Shown here: in pieces, positions 41,189-50,655 of the stretch
Position numbering within the stretch: the first letter of the stretch is position 1
Layout of the letters: each line of letters starts with the position of its first letter
Assembly (NCBI GenBank): GCA_009379825.1
Contig: WHTA01000010.1
Coordinates: 1 to 64,000, forward strand
DNA: 64,000 bases
DNA from: Streptosporangiales bacterium
Lineage (GTDB): Bacteria; Actinomycetota; Actinomycetes; Streptosporangiales; WHST01
Direction of reading: 5' to 3'
The notes under the pieces: model-generated
The model's database searches: none
The model's input: only the letters and a program-made list of their open reading frames with translations
What the model was told of the DNA's origin: nothing
Position numbers and translations under genes: made by a program

Positions 41189-42867
41189 CGGTATCCCCGC
41201 GGTGTCACCATCCGGCCGCTGCGGATACGGCTGTTCGTGCTGCCGACGATCACCAGGCACGCCATGTCGACCGTCGTCTCGTCGAAGTCGGCGAGGGTGG
41301 TGAGCTCGACGTGCTCCTCGGCACGGGTCGCGTGCCGTACGACGCCTACCGGCGTGTGCGGCGGCCGGTGCTCGGCGAGCAGGCCGACCGCCTTGCCCAG
41401 CTGCCAGTGCCTACCGGCGCTACGCGGGTTGTAGAACGTCACCACGTAGTCGGCCTCTGCTGCGGCTTGCACCCGGCGTTCGATGGCGGCCCAGGGCGTG
41501 TTGAGGTCGGACAGCGACACCACCGCGTGGTCGTGCCCGAGCGGTGCGCCGAGCAAGGCCGAGGCCGCGAGGTTGGCCGTGATGCCTGGCACGGCGGTCA
41601 CGTCGATGTCGTCGCCGGCGAGGTCGAGCGCCGGGCTGGCCATCGCGTACACGCCGGCGTCGCCGGATCCCAGTAGTGCCACCGCGTTCCCGGCCGCGGC
41701 CGCGTCCACGGCGGACCGCGCGCGGGCCTCCTCGTCGCCGAGCCCGGTGGCACGGATGCTCGTGCCTGGCCTGAGCAGGTCGCGCACCTGGTCGATGTAC
41801 TGGTCGAGCCCGACGACCACGGACGCGCGGCGCAGTTCGTCGGTTGCCTTCTGCGGCAGCAGATCCCTGGCGCCTGGACCGATGCCGACGACGGCGAGCC
41901 GACCCCGCGGCCGCACCCGCGCGATGGCGACGGTGGCCATGGCGGACTTCCGCTTCTGCACCACGAGTTCCGCCGCACCGACCAGCGCGCTCGCCTCCGC
42001 GACACTCGGCGTGCCGACCGCGCGTTGCGCGGCGTCGCTGGGGTTCGGCACCTCCACCGTCGCCAGCCGTTCGGCCGGATAGGTGTGCAGCGCCCAGCCA
42101 TACCTCTCGGCCGTCGCGACGACGCCGGGCTCGTCGCGCTTGGCATCCACCGTGGCGAGCGCACACACCGACGACGGCGAGAGCCCGGACTCGCGCAGCG
42201 CCCGCTGTACAAGGTCGGCCACCTCGTCGGCGGGTGCACCCTTGCTGGCACCGACACCGACGACGAGCGACGGCGGCCGCAGCACGACCGTGTGGCCGTC
42301 GTCGGCGGCGATGTCGGTGTCCGTGATGACGACGCGGTGTGTGCCGTCGTCCGGCAACCGCCCGCCGACGCTGACGTTCGGCGGGAAGGCGGGCAGCGGC
42401 CACGTGGCGTCGCACTCCAGCCGCACCGGCTCGCCGTCGAGCATCGCCCTGCCCACTGCCGCTGTCGCACCTTCGACCGGCCAGCCGAGCATGTCGAGTC
42501 CTGGCACGGTGGCGGCGTCGGTGGCCGTGGTGATCACCGGCGTGGCACCGAGCACATCGGCGACGCGGGTGGCGAGCTCGTTGGCGCCTGCGCCGTGCCC
42601 GCCGAGCAGTGCGACGGCGTGCTGTGCGCTTTCGTCCACGCACACCACGGCGGGGTCTGTGTGCTTGTCGGCGAGCAGCGGCGCGACGAGACGTACTGTC
42701 GCGCCGACGGCGAGGAAACACACCAGCGCATCACAGTCGCGCCACGCCTGCTCGACCGCGGTCTTCGCCCTCTCGTCGTAGACCCGGGTCTCCTCCGGCC
42801 ACGCCTGCGCTAGCCGGTGCGCGGCCGACCGCCCAGCCGCGGTAGCGGCGATCAGTGCGATGGTCAT
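41176..42867 (-). CDS. CbiG-CbiH fusion: cobalt-precorrin 5A hydrolase and C17-methyltransferase
   Basis: A 563-residue bifunctional enzyme. The N-terminal part (1 to about 310) has CbiG motifs: VCFLAVGATVRLVAPLL-like text (ALVCFLAVGATVRL), LGGHGAGANELA and LVVGVGASKGAPADEV. The C-terminal part (about 325-563) is the tetrapyrrole methylase CbiH/CobJ: LAVVGIGPGARDLLPQKAT, LLGSGDAGVYAMAS, VPGITANLAASALLGAPL, VTFYNPRSAGRHWQLGKA. It performs ring contraction and acetaldehyde release steps of the oxygen-independent route. ATG at 42867 overlaps the CobL stop by ATGA. Confidence 0.9.
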   Translation of the reverse strand: MTIALIAATAAGRSAAHRLAQAWPEETRVYDERAKTAVEQAWRDCDALVCFLAVGATVRLVAPLLADKHTDPAVVCVDESAQHAVALLGGHGAGANELATRVADVLGATPVITTATDAATVPGLDMLGWPVEGATAAVGRAMLDGEPVRLECDATWPLPAFPPNVSVGGRLPDDGTHRVVITDTDIAADDGHTVVLRPPSLVVGVGASKGAPADEVADLVQRALRESGLSPSSVCALATVDAKRDEPGVVATAERYGWALHTYPAERLATVEVPNPSDAAQRAVGTPSVAEASALVGAAELVVQKRKSAMATVAIARVRPRGRLAVVGIGPGARDLLPQKATDELRRASVVVGLDQYIDQVRDLLRPGTSIRATGLGDEEARARSAVDAAAAGNAVALLGSGDAGVYAMASPALDLAGDDIDVTAVPGITANLAASALLGAPLGHDHAVVSLSDLNTPWAAIERRVQAAAEADYVVTFYNPRSAGRHWQLGKAVGLLAEHRPPHTPVGVVRHATRAEEHVELTTLADFDETTVDMACLVIVGSTNSRIRSGRMVTPRGYRWSR

Positions 42868-44048
42868 CGGCGTTCACCCCACACCACGACGACAGGGTTC
42901 GTGGCGGCCAGTCGGTGCGCGCCATCGGGCAGTGCTGCAAGCCGAGACGCCTGCAGCTGCGTGGCCGCCACCCGGTAGCCGGCCGTGGTCAACGCGTCCG
43001 CGGCCGGCCCGACGCGTTCGAGCGCGGCCAGTGCCACCACCACGGTGGTCGGTCGTCGCGCCGCGACCGCCGCGACGACCGCGGTACCACCACCGCCGAC
43101 GAAGACGGCGTCCGGTTCCGGCAATGCGTCCAGGGCAGCTGGCGCCTCTGCACGAACCACGTCGACGCGCACCCCGTGCGCTGCGGCGTTCGCCTCTATG
43201 CGTGCGCATTGCTCGGCGTCGCGTTCGAGCGCCACGACGGCCGCACCGAACCGCGCACATTCCACCGCGACCGACCCGCTGCCCGCGCCGACGTCCCACA
43301 CCAACGTGCCGGGCCGCGGTGCGAGCTTGGCCAACGCGAGCGCACGCACCTCGGCCTTGGTGACCATCGCGTCGCGGTGCTCGAAGTCGTCCTCGGGCAG
43401 CGCCCAACCGTCGGGTACGGCGACGCGTGGCCACGACCACCCGGCCGAGGTGGCGTCGAGCGCGGGGTCGAGCACCAGCACGACGTTCGGGTCGCGCCAG
43501 CCACGGGCGGCGGCCTCGGCCCGCGTGCACGGCGTCACGGTCTCGCCGGCCGTGCCGAGCAACTCGGCGACCACCAGCTGCCGCGGCCTGTCATCCAGCG
43601 CCGCGGCGAGCTCGGCCGGGCCAGCGCCTGGCGTGGTGAGCACGGCGACCTTGTGGTGCGCGCGGCAGGTGTTGACCGCCGGCCGCAGGTCGCGTCCGTG
43701 CGCGCTCACCACGACTGCGTCGTCCCACGAGACGCCGGCACGGGCGAACGCCTGCGCCACCGACGACACCGCCGGGTGCACGACATACGTGAGGCCGCGC
43801 TCGTGCATCGCGCGGACGATGCCGAAGAACCCGGGGTCGCCGGACGCGAGCACCACTGCGTCTCCGTCGTGCTTGCCGAGCTCGTCGAGCGCGTCCCCGA
43901 CGTTGCCGAGCACGACGGTACGCGCGGCGGACGGAACGTCCACCGCGTCCAGGTGCCGGCGCCCGCCGACGACGAGCGTCGCTGTGGCGAGCGCGTCCGT
44001 GACGGCGGCGGACAGTGCGGAGCCGTCCAGCCCGATGACGGTGATCAT
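42864..44048 (-). CDS. cobL: Precorrin-6Y methyltransferase CobL (CbiE-CbiT)
   Basis: A 394-residue bifunctional methyltransferase. The N-terminal CbiE half carries MITVIGLDGSALS and VLASGDPGFFGI; the C-terminal CbiT half has LVWDVGAGSGSVAVECAR for SAM binding and VFVGGGGTAVVAAVAA. It methylates C5 and C15 and decarboxylates the C12 acetate. The ATG at 44048 overlaps the CbiD stop. Shadow readings on the other strand and a longer start at 44594 are rejected. Confidence 0.92.
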   Translation of the reverse strand: MITVIGLDGSALSAAVTDALATATLVVGGRRHLDAVDVPSAARTVVLGNVGDALDELGKHDGDAVVLASGDPGFFGIVRAMHERGLTYVVHPAVSSVAQAFARAGVSWDDAVVVSAHGRDLRPAVNTCRAHHKVAVLTTPGAGPAELAAALDDRPRQLVVAELLGTAGETVTPCTRAEAAARGWRDPNVVLVLDPALDATSAGWSWPRVAVPDGWALPEDDFEHRDAMVTKAEVRALALAKLAPRPGTLVWDVGAGSGSVAVECARFGAAVVALERDAEQCARIEANAAAHGVRVDVVRAEAPAALDALPEPDAVFVGGGGTAVVAAVAARRPTTVVVALAALERVGPAADALTTAGYRVAATQLQASRLAALPDGAHRLAATNPVVVVWGERR

Positions 44049-45199
44049 GCGGCGTTCACCCACTCCGGGCGGGTAGCGGCGACGACGGTGGCACCGGTGA
44101 AGTCGACCATCGCTACGTCGGCGTCGTACTGGCCCTGGCCGGCGCGTTCCAGCACCGAGCACACCCGGGCGCAGATCAGGTCGCCCACCTGGCGTAGCAC
44201 GCCGTCGCGCTCCCAGATCTCGTACGCGTGCCTGCCGGTGTTCGCTGTCGCGACGTCCGCCACCGTCGAGGCGTCCGCACCGGCGGCCTCGGTGAGCGCG
44301 GCGAGCTGGCCGACGTCGACCTTCGACCTGGTGTAGTGCGTCATCAGCACGCCGGCGGAGAGCTTGGCCAGCTTGCCCGCCATGCCGACGAACACCACCC
44401 GCTCCACGCCGACGGAGCAGGCGCGCCGTAGCGCGGCGCCGGTGAAGTCGCCGACCTCGACGAAGCACACCTCGGCCAACTCGGGCAGCAGCTGCATCGC
44501 GCCGCGCTCTGTGCGCCCGCCGGTACACAGCACCACCGTGCGCTCGCCCTGTCCCGCGAGCACGGAGACCGCCTGCTCGACGCTCGCCCGCCACGACGCC
44601 GTGGAGAACGGCCGCACGATCCCCGTGGTGCCGAGGATGGAGATGCCGCCGAGGATGCCGAGCCGCCGGTTGGTGGTCTTGCGCGCCATCCGCTCGCCGT
44701 CCGGCACAGAGATGACCACCCGCGCCCCGCGCCGGCCGAGGTCGACGACCTCGCCGACGGCCTTCGTGATCATCTCCCGCGGCGGCCCGGTGATGGACGG
44801 CTCGCCGACGGGGATGCCCAGACCTGGTTTGGTGACGATGCCGACACCTTCACCGCCGTCGAGCCCTACGCCCGGCTCGTCGCGCCACGAAACCGTCGCC
44901 GTCAGATGCGCGCCGTGCGTGACGTCCGGGTCGTCGCCGGCGTCCTTCACCACGACGGCCGTCGCGCGGCGGTGGTCGTACTCGCAGGAATGTACGTCGA
45001 AACGCACCCGCTGCCCGACGGGGATCGCGACCTCCACCTCCTGCTGCGCGCACTGGTCGCGCAGCGCGGTGGTCGCCGCCTTCGCCGCCGCCGACGCACA
45101 CGTGCCGGTCGTCCAGCCGGTGCGCAGGGCGCGCTTCTTCACCTTCGCCGTACGCGGCAGGTCGGGCTCGCGCAGCTCGGGCTCTGGCGGTTCGGTCAT
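44045..45199 (-). CDS. cbiD: Cobalt-precorrin-5B C1-methyltransferase CbiD
   Basis: A 384-residue CbiD protein with family signatures LRTGWTTGTCASAAAKAA, GVGIVTKPGLGIPVGEPSIT, NRRLGILGGISILGTTGIV and AGKLAKLSAGVLMTHYTRSK. CbiD performs the C1 methylation of the oxygen-independent pathway; the aerobic equivalent CobF is absent. ATG at 45199 (MTEPPEPELREPD) overlaps the CobM stop by ATGA. Confidence 0.92.
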   Translation of the reverse strand: MTEPPEPELREPDLPRTAKVKKRALRTGWTTGTCASAAAKAATTALRDQCAQQEVEVAIPVGQRVRFDVHSCEYDHRRATAVVVKDAGDDPDVTHGAHLTATVSWRDEPGVGLDGGEGVGIVTKPGLGIPVGEPSITGPPREMITKAVGEVVDLGRRGARVVISVPDGERMARKTTNRRLGILGGISILGTTGIVRPFSTASWRASVEQAVSVLAGQGERTVVLCTGGRTERGAMQLLPELAEVCFVEVGDFTGAALRRACSVGVERVVFVGMAGKLAKLSAGVLMTHYTRSKVDVGQLAALTEAAGADASTVADVATANTGRHAYEIWERDGVLRQVGDLICARVCSVLERAGQGQYDADVAMVDFTGATVVAATRPEWVNAA

Positions 45200-45999
45200 G
45201 GCGTCTTGCTCTCCCGCAGGGCACGGCGGGCGGCGCGGTCGGCCTTGCGGTAGCCGTGGAAGTGGCCGGGGTGGTAGAGGTGCGACCTGGTGCCGGTCGC
45301 GTCCAGCGCACGGCCGACGAGGAACAGCGTGTGCTTCCAGAGCTTGTGCTCCTTGACCGTGCGTTCGAGCGAGTCGACCGTACATTGGACGATCAGCTCC
45401 TCCGGCCAGGTCGCCTGGTACGCGATGACCACAGGGGTGTCCGGCGGGTAGCCGCCGTCGAGCAGCTCCTGCCGCAGCTGCCCGGACCGCGCGGCGCCGA
45501 GGAACACCGCCATGGTGGTGCCGTGCCTGGCGAACTCGCGCACCTCCTCGCGCGGCGGCATCGGTGTCTTGCCGCCGCCGAGCCTGGTCAGCACCACCGA
45601 CTGCGCGACCTCGGGCACGGTCAGCTCCCGGTCGACGATCGCCGCCACGGCGGAGAACGCGCTGACGCCGGGGATGGTCTCGTGCTCGATGCCGAGCTCG
45701 TCGCAGGTCTCACGCTGCTCCTGCACCGCACCCCACAGCGCCGGGTCGCCGGAGTGGATGCGCGCGACGACGAGACCGTCGGTCTTCGCCCGGACGTAGA
45801 GGTTGCGTACGTCCTCGAGCGGGAGCCCGGCGGAGTCGATGATCTCCGCGTCCGCCTTCGCGTGCTCGAGCACGTCGGCGTGTACGAGGCTGGCGGCCCA
45901 CACCACGATGTCGGCCTCGGCGATGACCCGCGCCGCACGCAACGTCAACAGGTCGGCCGCACCCGGCCCGGCCCCGACGAACCACACCTTCGCGCTCAC
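45196..45999 (-). CDS. cobM: Precorrin-4 C11-methyltransferase (CobM/CbiF)
   Basis: A 267-residue SAM tetrapyrrole methylase: VWFVGAGPGAADLLTLRAAR, then ARIHSGDPALWGAVQEQ, VPGVSAFSAVAAI and LTRLGGGKTPMP. It methylates C11 of precorrin-4. GTG at 45999 overlaps the CobI stop (GTGA). The basic C-terminal tail (GYRKADRAARRALRES) is longer than usual. Confidence 0.92.
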   Translation of the reverse strand: MSAKVWFVGAGPGAADLLTLRAARVIAEADIVVWAASLVHADVLEHAKADAEIIDSAGLPLEDVRNLYVRAKTDGLVVARIHSGDPALWGAVQEQRETCDELGIEHETIPGVSAFSAVAAIVDRELTVPEVAQSVVLTRLGGGKTPMPPREEVREFARHGTTMAVFLGAARSGQLRQELLDGGYPPDTPVVIAYQATWPEELIVQCTVDSLERTVKEHKLWKHTLFLVGRALDATGTRSHLYHPGHFHGYRKADRAARRALRESKTP

Positions 46000-46721
46000 A
46001 GCCTGCCTCCTCGGCCCGAGCGGCGCCCGGGAACCAACACGGTGGACAGGTACGGGGCAGGGCCGGTCATCTCGGCCGCCGGCCTGACGTCCTCGTCGGT
46101 CAGCCCGAGGCTCGCGCCATACACAGCGGTGTCGAGCCGGCCGGCGCGTTCGACGGCTTCGAGCATCCGCGGCAGCTGTCGGCCGCCCTTGTACGCGACG
46201 ACCGTGTCGAACGCGGCCAGCGCGGCCTGGAACCTCTCGACACCTGCGGTCATCGGGAACAGCGCGAGCGTCTCGCTGCCTTCACTCAACACGGTGCCGC
46301 TGCGCGCCGCGAGGTCCTGCATGGCCGTGACGCCTGGAATGGTCGGCGTGGCCACCTCGGGCAACCGGGCGCGTACGGTCTGCGCGAGGTAGGTGAAGGT
46401 GGAGTAGACGTTCGGGTCGCCGATGGTCGCGAACGCCACGGTCTCCGCGCCGTCGCCGAACGCGGCGACCACGGTGTCGGCGGCGGCGTCCCATGCCGCC
46501 TCACGGCGCGCGGAGTCGGTGCGCTCGTTCAGCGCGAACACCACCCGGCGCACCCGGTCGTGCCCCACGTGCGCCTGCACGGTCGCTTCCGCCCGGCCCG
46601 GCTCGTCGTCGGCGAGCACCGGCACCAACACCAGGTCGGCGTCGCGCAGCACCCGCACGGCCTTCACCGTCACCAGCTCCGGGTCACCAGGGCCCACACC
46701 CACACCGATCAGCTGCCGCAT
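45996..46721 (-). CDS. cobI: Precorrin-2 C20-methyltransferase (CobI/CbiL)
   Basis: A 241-residue tetrapyrrole methylase: LIGVGVGPGDPELVTVKAV, FALNERTDSARREAAWDA, FATIGDPNVYSTFTYLAQTV and VPGVTAMQDLAARSG-like IPGVTAMQDLAARSG. It methylates C20 of precorrin-2 or its cobalt form. Its start ATG and the preceding CobB stop share one base (TGATG). Confidence 0.92.
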   Translation of the reverse strand: MRQLIGVGVGPGDPELVTVKAVRVLRDADLVLVPVLADDEPGRAEATVQAHVGHDRVRRVVFALNERTDSARREAAWDAAADTVVAAFGDGAETVAFATIGDPNVYSTFTYLAQTVRARLPEVATPTIPGVTAMQDLAARSGTVLSEGSETLALFPMTAGVERFQAALAAFDTVVAYKGGRQLPRMLEAVERAGRLDTAVYGASLGLTDEDVRPAAEMTGPAPYLSTVLVPGRRSGRGGRL

Positions 46722-48079
46722 CACGCCACCGCCTCCTGGTACGCCGCGGCGGCGCGCACCACTCGCTCCGCCACCGCGGGGATGCCGGCCCAGTGCAGGT
46801 GCAGGTACGACGCGTGTACGTTGCCGCGCACGAAGCCCTCCTGGCGGCCGCCGAACCTCCACGCCGGCGGGACGCTGTGCGCCGGCTCGATCGCGGTGCG
46901 GTGGAACTCGTGCGCACGTACGGTCGTGCCGGCGTCGGCGAGCACGGAGCCGGTCGCGGCGGTCGCCTCGCCGTAGCCGAGGCTGAGCTTCTCCGTCATC
47001 CGCGCGGTCGCGTCGAGCACACCGCACATCGGCTTGCCGTCCAGCTCCTCGGCCAGGTACAGCAGGCCGGCGCACTCGGCGGCGACCGGCGCCCCGGTAG
47101 CGGCCAGCTCGGCGACCGCCGTGCGTAGCGGTTCGTTGGCGGAGAGGTCGTCGGCGTACATCTCGGGGAAGCCGCCGCCGATCACCAGCGCTGCTGTGCG
47201 TTCCGGCAACTCCTTGTCGTGCAACGGATCGAACGACACCACGTCGGCGCCCGCCGCGGTGAGCAGCTCGGCCGTCTCGGCGTAGGAGAACGTGAACGCC
47301 GCACCGCCGGCGATCGCGACCGTGGGACGGTCGGCTACCCGCACCTCGGGCGGCGACCATGGTTGTGCGGTAAGCGTGCCTGCCGTGCGCGCGACCGTGA
47401 GCACGGCGTCGAGGTCGACGGCGTCGGCGACCACTGCGCCGAGCCGTTCGACCAGCGTCACGGCCTCGTCCGCGCGCTCGGCGGCGGGTACCAGACCGAG
47501 GTGCCGCGACGGCGTGGTCACCGCGTCGGTCGTACGGATCGCGCCGAGCACGCGCACCCCGAGGTCGGCGAGCGCTGTGCGCACGATCTCCTCGTGCCGC
47601 GGCGACGCCACCCGGTTCAGCACGACGCCGCCCACCCGTATCCGCGGGTCGTACGACGCGAACCCGGCCACGACGGCAGCGACCGAACGAGCCTGCGCCG
47701 CGACGTCGACGACGAGTACTACCGGAGCGTCCAGCAGTCGCGCGACGTGTGCGGCGGAGCCGTGCGAGGTGGTGCCCTGCCCGTCGAAGAGCCCCATCAC
47801 GCCCTCGATCACCGCGACGCCGGCGCCGGTGGCGCCGTGCAGGAACAGCGGCGCGATCAGCTCCTCACCGCACAGCACCGGGTCGAGGTTGCGGCCCGGA
47901 CGGCCGCTGGCGAGCGCGTGGTAGCCGGGGTCGATGTAGTCCGGCCCGACCTTGTGCCCGGACACCGCCAACCCACGTGCCCGCAGCGCGGCGAGCAACC
48001 CGGTGGCGACGGTCGTCTTGCCGTGCCCGGATGCGGGCGCGGCAACGACGATCCGCGGCACGTCGGCAGTGTTCACCAT
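46721..48079 (-). CDS. cobB: Cobyrinate a,c-diamide synthase (CobB/CbiA)
   Basis: A 452-residue glutamine-dependent amidase that amidates the a and c carboxylates. The N-terminal synthetase domain has the P-loop APASGHGKTTVATGLLAAL, then HKVGPDYIDPGYHALASG and VIEGVMGLFDGQ; the C-terminal type-1 glutamine amidotransferase domain has ECAGLLYLAEELDG with the nucleophile Cys. The ATG at 48079 overlaps the CobO stop by 7 nt; a GTG at 48076 is an alternative. Confidence 0.92.
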   Translation of the reverse strand: MVNTADVPRIVVAAPASGHGKTTVATGLLAALRARGLAVSGHKVGPDYIDPGYHALASGRPGRNLDPVLCGEELIAPLFLHGATGAGVAVIEGVMGLFDGQGTTSHGSAAHVARLLDAPVVLVVDVAAQARSVAAVVAGFASYDPRIRVGGVVLNRVASPRHEEIVRTALADLGVRVLGAIRTTDAVTTPSRHLGLVPAAERADEAVTLVERLGAVVADAVDLDAVLTVARTAGTLTAQPWSPPEVRVADRPTVAIAGGAAFTFSYAETAELLTAAGADVVSFDPLHDKELPERTAALVIGGGFPEMYADDLSANEPLRTAVAELAATGAPVAAECAGLLYLAEELDGKPMCGVLDATARMTEKLSLGYGEATAATGSVLADAGTTVRAHEFHRTAIEPAHSVPPAWRFGGRQEGFVRGNVHASYLHLHWAGIPAVAERVVRAAAAYQEAVA

Positions 48080-48687
48080 TCGATGCCCCGCTGGCCTTTC
48101 TGGCCGACGTCCATCGGGTGCTTCACCTTGGTCATCTCGACGACCAGGTCGGCGGCGTCGACCAGGCGTTGGTCGGCGTCCCTGCCGGTTACCACCACGT
48201 GCTGCGTGCCCGGCCGCGAGCGCAGCGTCTCGACCACGTCGTCGACGTCCACCCAGCCCCACTTCATCGGGTAGGTGAACTCGTCGAGCACGTAGAACCT
48301 GTACGCCTCGTCGGCGAGGTCGCGCTTGACCTGCGCCCAGCCCTCGCGTGCGTCGGCGGCGTGGTCCTCCTCGCCGCGGCGGTGCCTGATCCACGACCAG
48401 CCCTCGCCCATCTTGTGCCAAGTGACTGGCGCGCCCTCGCCGGTCTGCTCGTGCACGCCACCGAGCGCGCGCAGCGCGGCCTCCTCGCCGACCTTCCACC
48501 TGGCGCTCTTCACGAACTGGAACACGGCGATCGGCCAGCCCTGGTTCCACGCGCGCAACGCCAGACCGAACGCCGCGGTCGACTTGCCCTTCATCGCACC
48601 GGTGTGCACGACAAGCAGCGGCCGGTGCCTGCGCTGTTTCGTGGTGAGCCCGTCGTCGGGCACCACCGCCGGCTTACCCTGTGGCAT
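48073..48687 (-). CDS. cobO: Cob(I)yrinic acid a,c-diamide adenosyltransferase (CobO)
   Basis: A 204-residue CobA/CobO-type adenosyltransferase that attaches the 5'-deoxyadenosyl group to Co(I). The P-loop VVHTGAMKGKSTAAFGLAL, FQFVKSARWKVGEE, YVLDEFTYPMKWGWVDVDDV and VVVTGRDADQRLVDAADLVV blocks are all present. Its ATG abuts the stop of the ChlID gene (TAGATG). Confidence 0.93.
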   Translation of the reverse strand: MPQGKPAVVPDDGLTTKQRRHRPLLVVHTGAMKGKSTAAFGLALRAWNQGWPIAVFQFVKSARWKVGEEAALRALGGVHEQTGEGAPVTWHKMGEGWSWIRHRRGEEDHAADAREGWAQVKRDLADEAYRFYVLDEFTYPMKWGWVDVDDVVETLRSRPGTQHVVVTGRDADQRLVDAADLVVEMTKVKHPMDVGQKGQRGIEW

Positions 48688-50655
48688 CTACGCCGCCTCC
48701 CTGATCGTTCGCACCGAAGCCGACAACGCGTCGGCCGCCAGCTCGTCGAGGCGCAACACGTTGCCGCGCAACGCATCCGCGAGCTTCGCGGCGAGGCCGA
48801 GCCGCACCGGACCGTTCTCGCAGTCGACGACCACGCTCGCGACGCCGGTCGCCGCGAGCCAGTCGGCGGCGGCGTATGCGTCGCGCAGCGGTTGCTCGCC
48901 GCCGGTGGCGCGGCCGTCGGTGACGACGACGAGCAGTGCACGCCGCGACGGGTCGCGCAGCCGCTCCACCCGCAACACGTCGGCGGCACGCAGCAACCCG
49001 GCAGCCAACGGGGTACGGCCACCTGTGGGCAGGTCGGTCAGCCGCGTCGCCGCCGTGTCGACCGACGACGTCGGCGGCAACGCAACCTCCGCCGCATTGC
49101 CGCGGAACGTCACCAGGCCGACCTTGTCGCGGCGCTGGTACGCGTCGAGCAGCAGCGAGAGCACCGCGCCCTTCACAGCGCCCATCCGTGCCCGCGCCGC
49201 CATCGAACCGCTGGCGTCCACGGCGAACAACACGAGGTTGCTCTCGCGGCCCTCGTGCCGCGCCTCGCGCAGGTCGCCGCGCCGCAACACCAGGCCGGTG
49301 CCGCTCCGCCCGCGCGCGTGCTGGTGCGGCGCCGCCGCGGCCACCGTGGCGGGCACGTGCAACCTGGTCACCGTGGCCCGCGGCACCGCCGCGCCGGTCA
49401 CCCGGCCTGAGTCGGTACGCGCCCGCGACCGGCGCCCGGCCGCGCCGGTCCCGACGCCTGGCACCTCGAGCCGGCGCGCCGCGAACGTGGCGCCAGGCGC
49501 GGCCGTCGAGGTCCCGGCAGGCGCATGCCCATTGCCCTGCGCCGAACTCGTCTCGTCGCTGCTCGTCGTCGTGCCGCCGTCGTCCGGTGCCGGCGCACCA
49601 TCACCGGGGCCGTCGTCGTCCGGGCCGTCAGGATCGTTGTCCTCGGGTGTCTGCTGTGCCTCGTCGAGTGCCTGGTCGAGCTGCTCCTCGTCCAGCTGCG
49701 GGGCGTCGAACGGGTTGCGCCTGCGCCGGTGCGGCAACGCCAACCGGGCGGCCACCCGTACGTCCTCGGCGGTGACCTCGGTACGGCCCTGCCAGGCCGC
49801 GTGTGCGAGCGCGGCACGCGCGGTAACCAGGTCGGCGCGCAGCCCGTCGACGTCGAACGACGCGCACACCGACGCGATCTGCCGCAGCGCCGCGTCCGGC
49901 AAGGCCACGTCGGGCAACCGCCGGCGGGCCGTCGCGATGTCCGCGGCGAGCGCGGCTTCGGCGTCCGCCCACTTGTCGGTGTAGCTGCCGGGGGCGGCGT
50001 CGTGCGCGAGCCTGCGCCTGACCACCTCGCTGCGCAGCTCCGCGTCGCGAGGGGCGGCGACGTCGACGGTGAGGCCGAACCGGTCGAGCAGCTGCGGGCG
50101 CAGCTCGCCCTCCTCCGGGTTCATCGTGCCGACGAGCAGGAAGCGCGCGGCATGGCGTACCGACACGCCCTCGCGCTCGACGTACGACGTGCCGAGCGCG
50201 GCGGCGTCGAGCAGCAGGTCCACCACGTGGTCGTGCAGCAGGTTGACCTCGTCGACGTACAGCACGCCCCGGTGCGCGGCGGCGAGCAGACCCGGTTGGT
50301 ACGTCTGCACGCCCTCGGTGAGCGCGCGTTCCACGTCGAGCGAACCGACCACGCGGTCCTCGCTCACCCCGACCGGCAGCTCCACCAGCCGCGCGGACCT
50401 GGTGGTCGCGCTCGACCCGTTGTGCGGTCCGTCCACGCACTGCGGGTCGGGCGTCGCGGGATCGCAGGAGAACCGGCAGTCCTGCACCACCGGCACGTTG
50501 GGCAGCAACGCGGTCAGCGCGCGCACCATGGTCGACTTCGCGGTGCCCTTCTCGCCGCGGACGAGCACCCCGCCGATGGCCGGCGACACCGCGTTCAACA
50601 CAAGCGCCAACCGCGCGTCGTCCATCCCGACGACCGCCGTGAACGGGTAGCTCAT
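48688..50655 (-). CDS. Magnesium-chelatase-like ChlI-ChlD fusion (cobaltochelatase AAA+ partner)
   Basis: A 655-residue AAA+ ATPase fused to a vWA domain. The N-terminal half has Walker A GEKGTAKSTMVRALTALL and Walker B VLYVDEVNLLHDHVVDLLLD with LLVGTMNPEEGELRPQLLDR. An acidic, proline-rich linker (around residues 320-440) follows, then a MIDAS vWA domain with FAVDASGSMAARARMGAVKG. It takes the place of CobS and CobT (chelatase) in actinobacteria and drives metal insertion with CobN. It overlaps CobN (ATGA) and abuts CobO. Confidence 0.9.
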   Translation of the reverse strand: MSYPFTAVVGMDDARLALVLNAVSPAIGGVLVRGEKGTAKSTMVRALTALLPNVPVVQDCRFSCDPATPDPQCVDGPHNGSSATTRSARLVELPVGVSEDRVVGSLDVERALTEGVQTYQPGLLAAAHRGVLYVDEVNLLHDHVVDLLLDAAALGTSYVEREGVSVRHAARFLLVGTMNPEEGELRPQLLDRFGLTVDVAAPRDAELRSEVVRRRLAHDAAPGSYTDKWADAEAALAADIATARRRLPDVALPDAALRQIASVCASFDVDGLRADLVTARAALAHAAWQGRTEVTAEDVRVAARLALPHRRRRNPFDAPQLDEEQLDQALDEAQQTPEDNDPDGPDDDGPGDGAPAPDDGGTTTSSDETSSAQGNGHAPAGTSTAAPGATFAARRLEVPGVGTGAAGRRSRARTDSGRVTGAAVPRATVTRLHVPATVAAAAPHQHARGRSGTGLVLRRGDLREARHEGRESNLVLFAVDASGSMAARARMGAVKGAVLSLLLDAYQRRDKVGLVTFRGNAAEVALPPTSSVDTAATRLTDLPTGGRTPLAAGLLRAADVLRVERLRDPSRRALLVVVTDGRATGGEQPLRDAYAAADWLAATGVASVVVDCENGPVRLGLAAKLADALRGNVLRLDELAADALSASVRTIREAA